From assembly GCA_002419215.1 (NCBI GenBank), contig DIFQ01000078.1, forward strand, positions 3,296 to 9,863: DNA of 6,568 bases, written 5' to 3'. This document shows, piece by piece, positions 5,400 to 6,568 of this stretch. Numbering within the stretch: position 1 is the stretch's first letter; each line of letters begins with the position of its first letter. Source of the stretch: Syntrophaceae bacterium UBA5744. Lineage in GTDB: Bacteria; Desulfobacterota; Syntrophia; Syntrophales; UBA2192. The notes under the pieces were generated by a model. It did not search any database. It saw nothing but the letters and a program-made list of their open reading frames with translations, and was not told where the DNA came from. Both the position numbers and the translations under genes were made by a program.

Positions 5400-6428
5400 T
5401 CATTCGCGAGTCATCTTGACGGCATACTCGATGGCGTGCACCAGGCTCAACTCGGAAGCGGTGCCCTTGCCCGCCTTGCCGAATGCCGTGCCGTGATCCA
5501 CGGAGCTGCGGATGATGGGCAACCCGAGGGTGATGTTCACCCCGCTGATGGAATCCCATTTCTGCTTCTCCTCATTCCAGTTGAAGCCGACCACCTTGAG
5601 GGGGATGTGACCCTGGTCGTGATACATGGCGACGACGATGTCGTACAATCCGCCCTTCGCTTTCGAGAACAGGCTGTCCGGGGGAATGGGCCCGTCGGCG
5701 TTGATCTTCAGCGCCTTTGCCTCCTCGATCGCGGGGATGATCTCCTCGATTTCCTCTCTGCCGAACATGCCGCTTTCGCCCGCATGCGGATTGAGGCCCG
5801 CCACACCGATCCTGGGATCGGCAATCCCGATCTTCCTGCAGGCTTCATAAGCCAGCTTGATGACTTTCAGCACCCTGTCTTTCCTGACCCGCTCACAGGC
5901 CTCCTTCAGGGACACGTGCGTCGACACATGAACGACCCGCAGGTTTTCATGGGCAAGCATCATGGTGTAATCCTGCGTGTGGGTGAAATGGGCATAGATT
6001 TCCGTATGCCCCGAATAGTGATGCCCGGCCAGGTTGATGGATTCCTTGTTGATCGGCCCGGTCACGGTGGCGTCGATCTCCTTTTTCCGGGCAAGCTCGA
6101 TCACTTTCTCGATGGCTTCGAAGGCCGCATGGCCCGACATGGCCGAGACCTTTCCATACTGAAGCTTTGCCATGTCCACGTTCTTCAGATCGTACACATC
6201 CAGGGTGCCGAATTGAAACCGGGCATCCTTGACCGCGGAGATCGAGTTGATCTCGAGATCCAAGGCGGTGATCCTCAAGGCGTCCCTGATGGCGTTCGCG
6301 TCGCCCACGATGAGCGGCCTGCAGATCTCGTAGATTTCTTTCCGGGCCAGGGTCTTCACGGCAATTTCAGGGCCTATGCCCGACGGATCGCCCATGCTGA
6401 TGCCGATGATCGGTTTCTTCTCTGTCAT
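5400..6428 (-). CDS. pdxA2: PdxA2-type 4-phospho-sugar-acid dehydrogenase (PdxA family)
   Basis: This 342-residue cytoplasmic enzyme of the PdxA family oxidises a 4-phosphorylated hydroxy acid with NAD, followed by decarboxylation. Visible motifs are GDPSGIGPE (13-21), TGPINKE (123-129), GHTE (140-143), STHVSL (169-174), NPHAGE (213-218), MYHDQGHIPLK (268-278), GVNITLGLP (296-304) and SVDHGTAF (309-316). His171, His215 and His270 match the metal-binding histidines of E. coli PdxA. The true vitamin B6 enzyme acts on 4-phosphohydroxy-threonine. PdxA2 homologues in catabolic clusters act on 4-phospho-D-threonate or D-erythronate and give dihydroxyacetone phosphate. The TRAP neighbours and a 13-residue insert at 283-295, absent from E. 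coli PdxA, favour the catabolic role. The start at 6426-6428 follows AGGAGA by 7 nt; the frame continues to 6524, but the extra 32 residues look unlike the family and have no ribosome site. The partner kinase is not in the window. Confidence 0.85.
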   Translation of the reverse strand: MTEKKPIIGISMGDPSGIGPEIAVKTLARKEIYEICRPLIVGDANAIRDALRITALDLEINSISAVKDARFQFGTLDVYDLKNVDMAKLQYGKVSAMSGHAAFEAIEKVIELARKKEIDATVTGPINKESINLAGHHYSGHTEIYAHFTHTQDYTMMLAHENLRVVHVSTHVSLKEACERVRKDRVLKVIKLAYEACRKIGIADPRIGVAGLNPHAGESGMFGREEIEEIIPAIEEAKALKINADGPIPPDSLFSKAKGGLYDIVVAMYHDQGHIPLKVVGFNWNEEKQKWDSISGVNITLGLPIIRSSVDHGTAFGKAGKGTASELSLVHAIEYAVKMTRE

Positions 6429-6435
6429 GCCTGTG

Positions 6436-6441
6436 TCTCCT
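6436..6441 (-). promoter_or_regulatory. Shine-Dalgarno of the pdxA2-like gene
   Basis: AGGAGA sits 7 nt before the ATG at 6426-6428 and selects this start over the in-frame ATG at 6522-6524. No convincing sigma-70 promoter was found in 6442-6519; TTGTGC with a weak TATCGC-like -10 is present but poorly matched. Confidence 0.6.
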
Positions 6442-6519
6442 GATGAATCATGTTGTTCCAGGAAGCGATAAACAGGTTGCGTATTGCACAATCCGGGGAT
6501 GAACACTTCCCGGTTCGGT

Positions 6520-6568
6520 GTCATTCCTGCGAAGGCAGGAATCCATGAAAATACTGGATTCCGGATCA
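6520..6568. repeat. REP-like palindromic element, truncated by window edge
   Basis: This begins GTCATTCC like the element at 3701-3783 and has a perfect 8-bp arm, 6523-6530 with 6535-6542, around a 4-nt loop. The second arm starts GGATTCCGGATCA at the window end and would pair beyond it. It has the same orientation as the 3701-3783 copy, so the pair flanks pdxA2-dctP. Confidence 0.75.

Noticed and set aside
5337..6443. 368-residue open frame on the plus strand
   Set aside because: It is the antisense shadow of the pdxA2-like gene, whose motifs are unambiguous.
6429..6524. 32-residue N-terminal extension of the PdxA-like protein
   Set aside because: The GDPSGIGPE motif normally lies within about 10-20 residues of the start, the extension begins inside a REP-like element, and AGGAGA correctly precedes the ATG at 6426-6428.

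Overview
The window holds five tightly related genes, all on the minus strand, so transcription runs from right to left: a PdxA2-type dehydrogenase (5400-6428), a TRAP solute-binding protein DctP (4329-5318), the TRAP small and large membrane subunits DctQ (3119-3643) and DctM (1854-3122), and a LarA-family nickel-dependent 2-hydroxyacid racemase/epimerase (304-1587). No tRNA, rRNA, CRISPR array, transposase or regulator gene was seen, and no gene was found on the plus strand.

The DNA is GC-rich. The gaps are packed with short palindromic dispersed repeats of the REP/MITE kind. These include 'GTCATTCC...GGAATGAC' stem-loops, 'CCCTCACCC...GGGAGAGGG' stem-loops, and 'CATTGCGAGCGAAGCGCGGCAATCT'-like elements. 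In my experience this mix is common in Desulfobacterota (Syntrophales-like) and similar environmental Gram-negative bacteria. A periplasmic SBP with a Sec signal peptide confirms a Gram-negative-type transporter. Taxon assignment is inference only.

Layout from left to right: 1-303 repeats; 304-1587 larA-like; 1588-1853 repeats; 1854-3122 dctM, overlapping by 4 bp with 3119-3643 dctQ; 3644-4328 a 685-bp repeat mosaic; 4329-5318 dctP; 5319-5399 a short spacer with a GC hairpin; 5400-6428 pdxA2-like; 6429-6568 upstream leader plus a truncated repeat at the window edge.

Likely joint function: the TRAP system imports an organic acid. The LarA homologue would interconvert its C2 stereoisomers, and the PdxA2 homologue would oxidise (and decarboxylate) a 4-phosphorylated four-carbon sugar acid such as 4-phospho-threonate or erythronate. 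The expected sugar-acid kinase (DUF1537 family) and the LarB/C/E cofactor-maturation genes are not in the window. The most interesting points are this gene combination and the nested direct repeats that bracket larA alone and larA-dctM-dctQ together, which split the TRAP operon into two parts.
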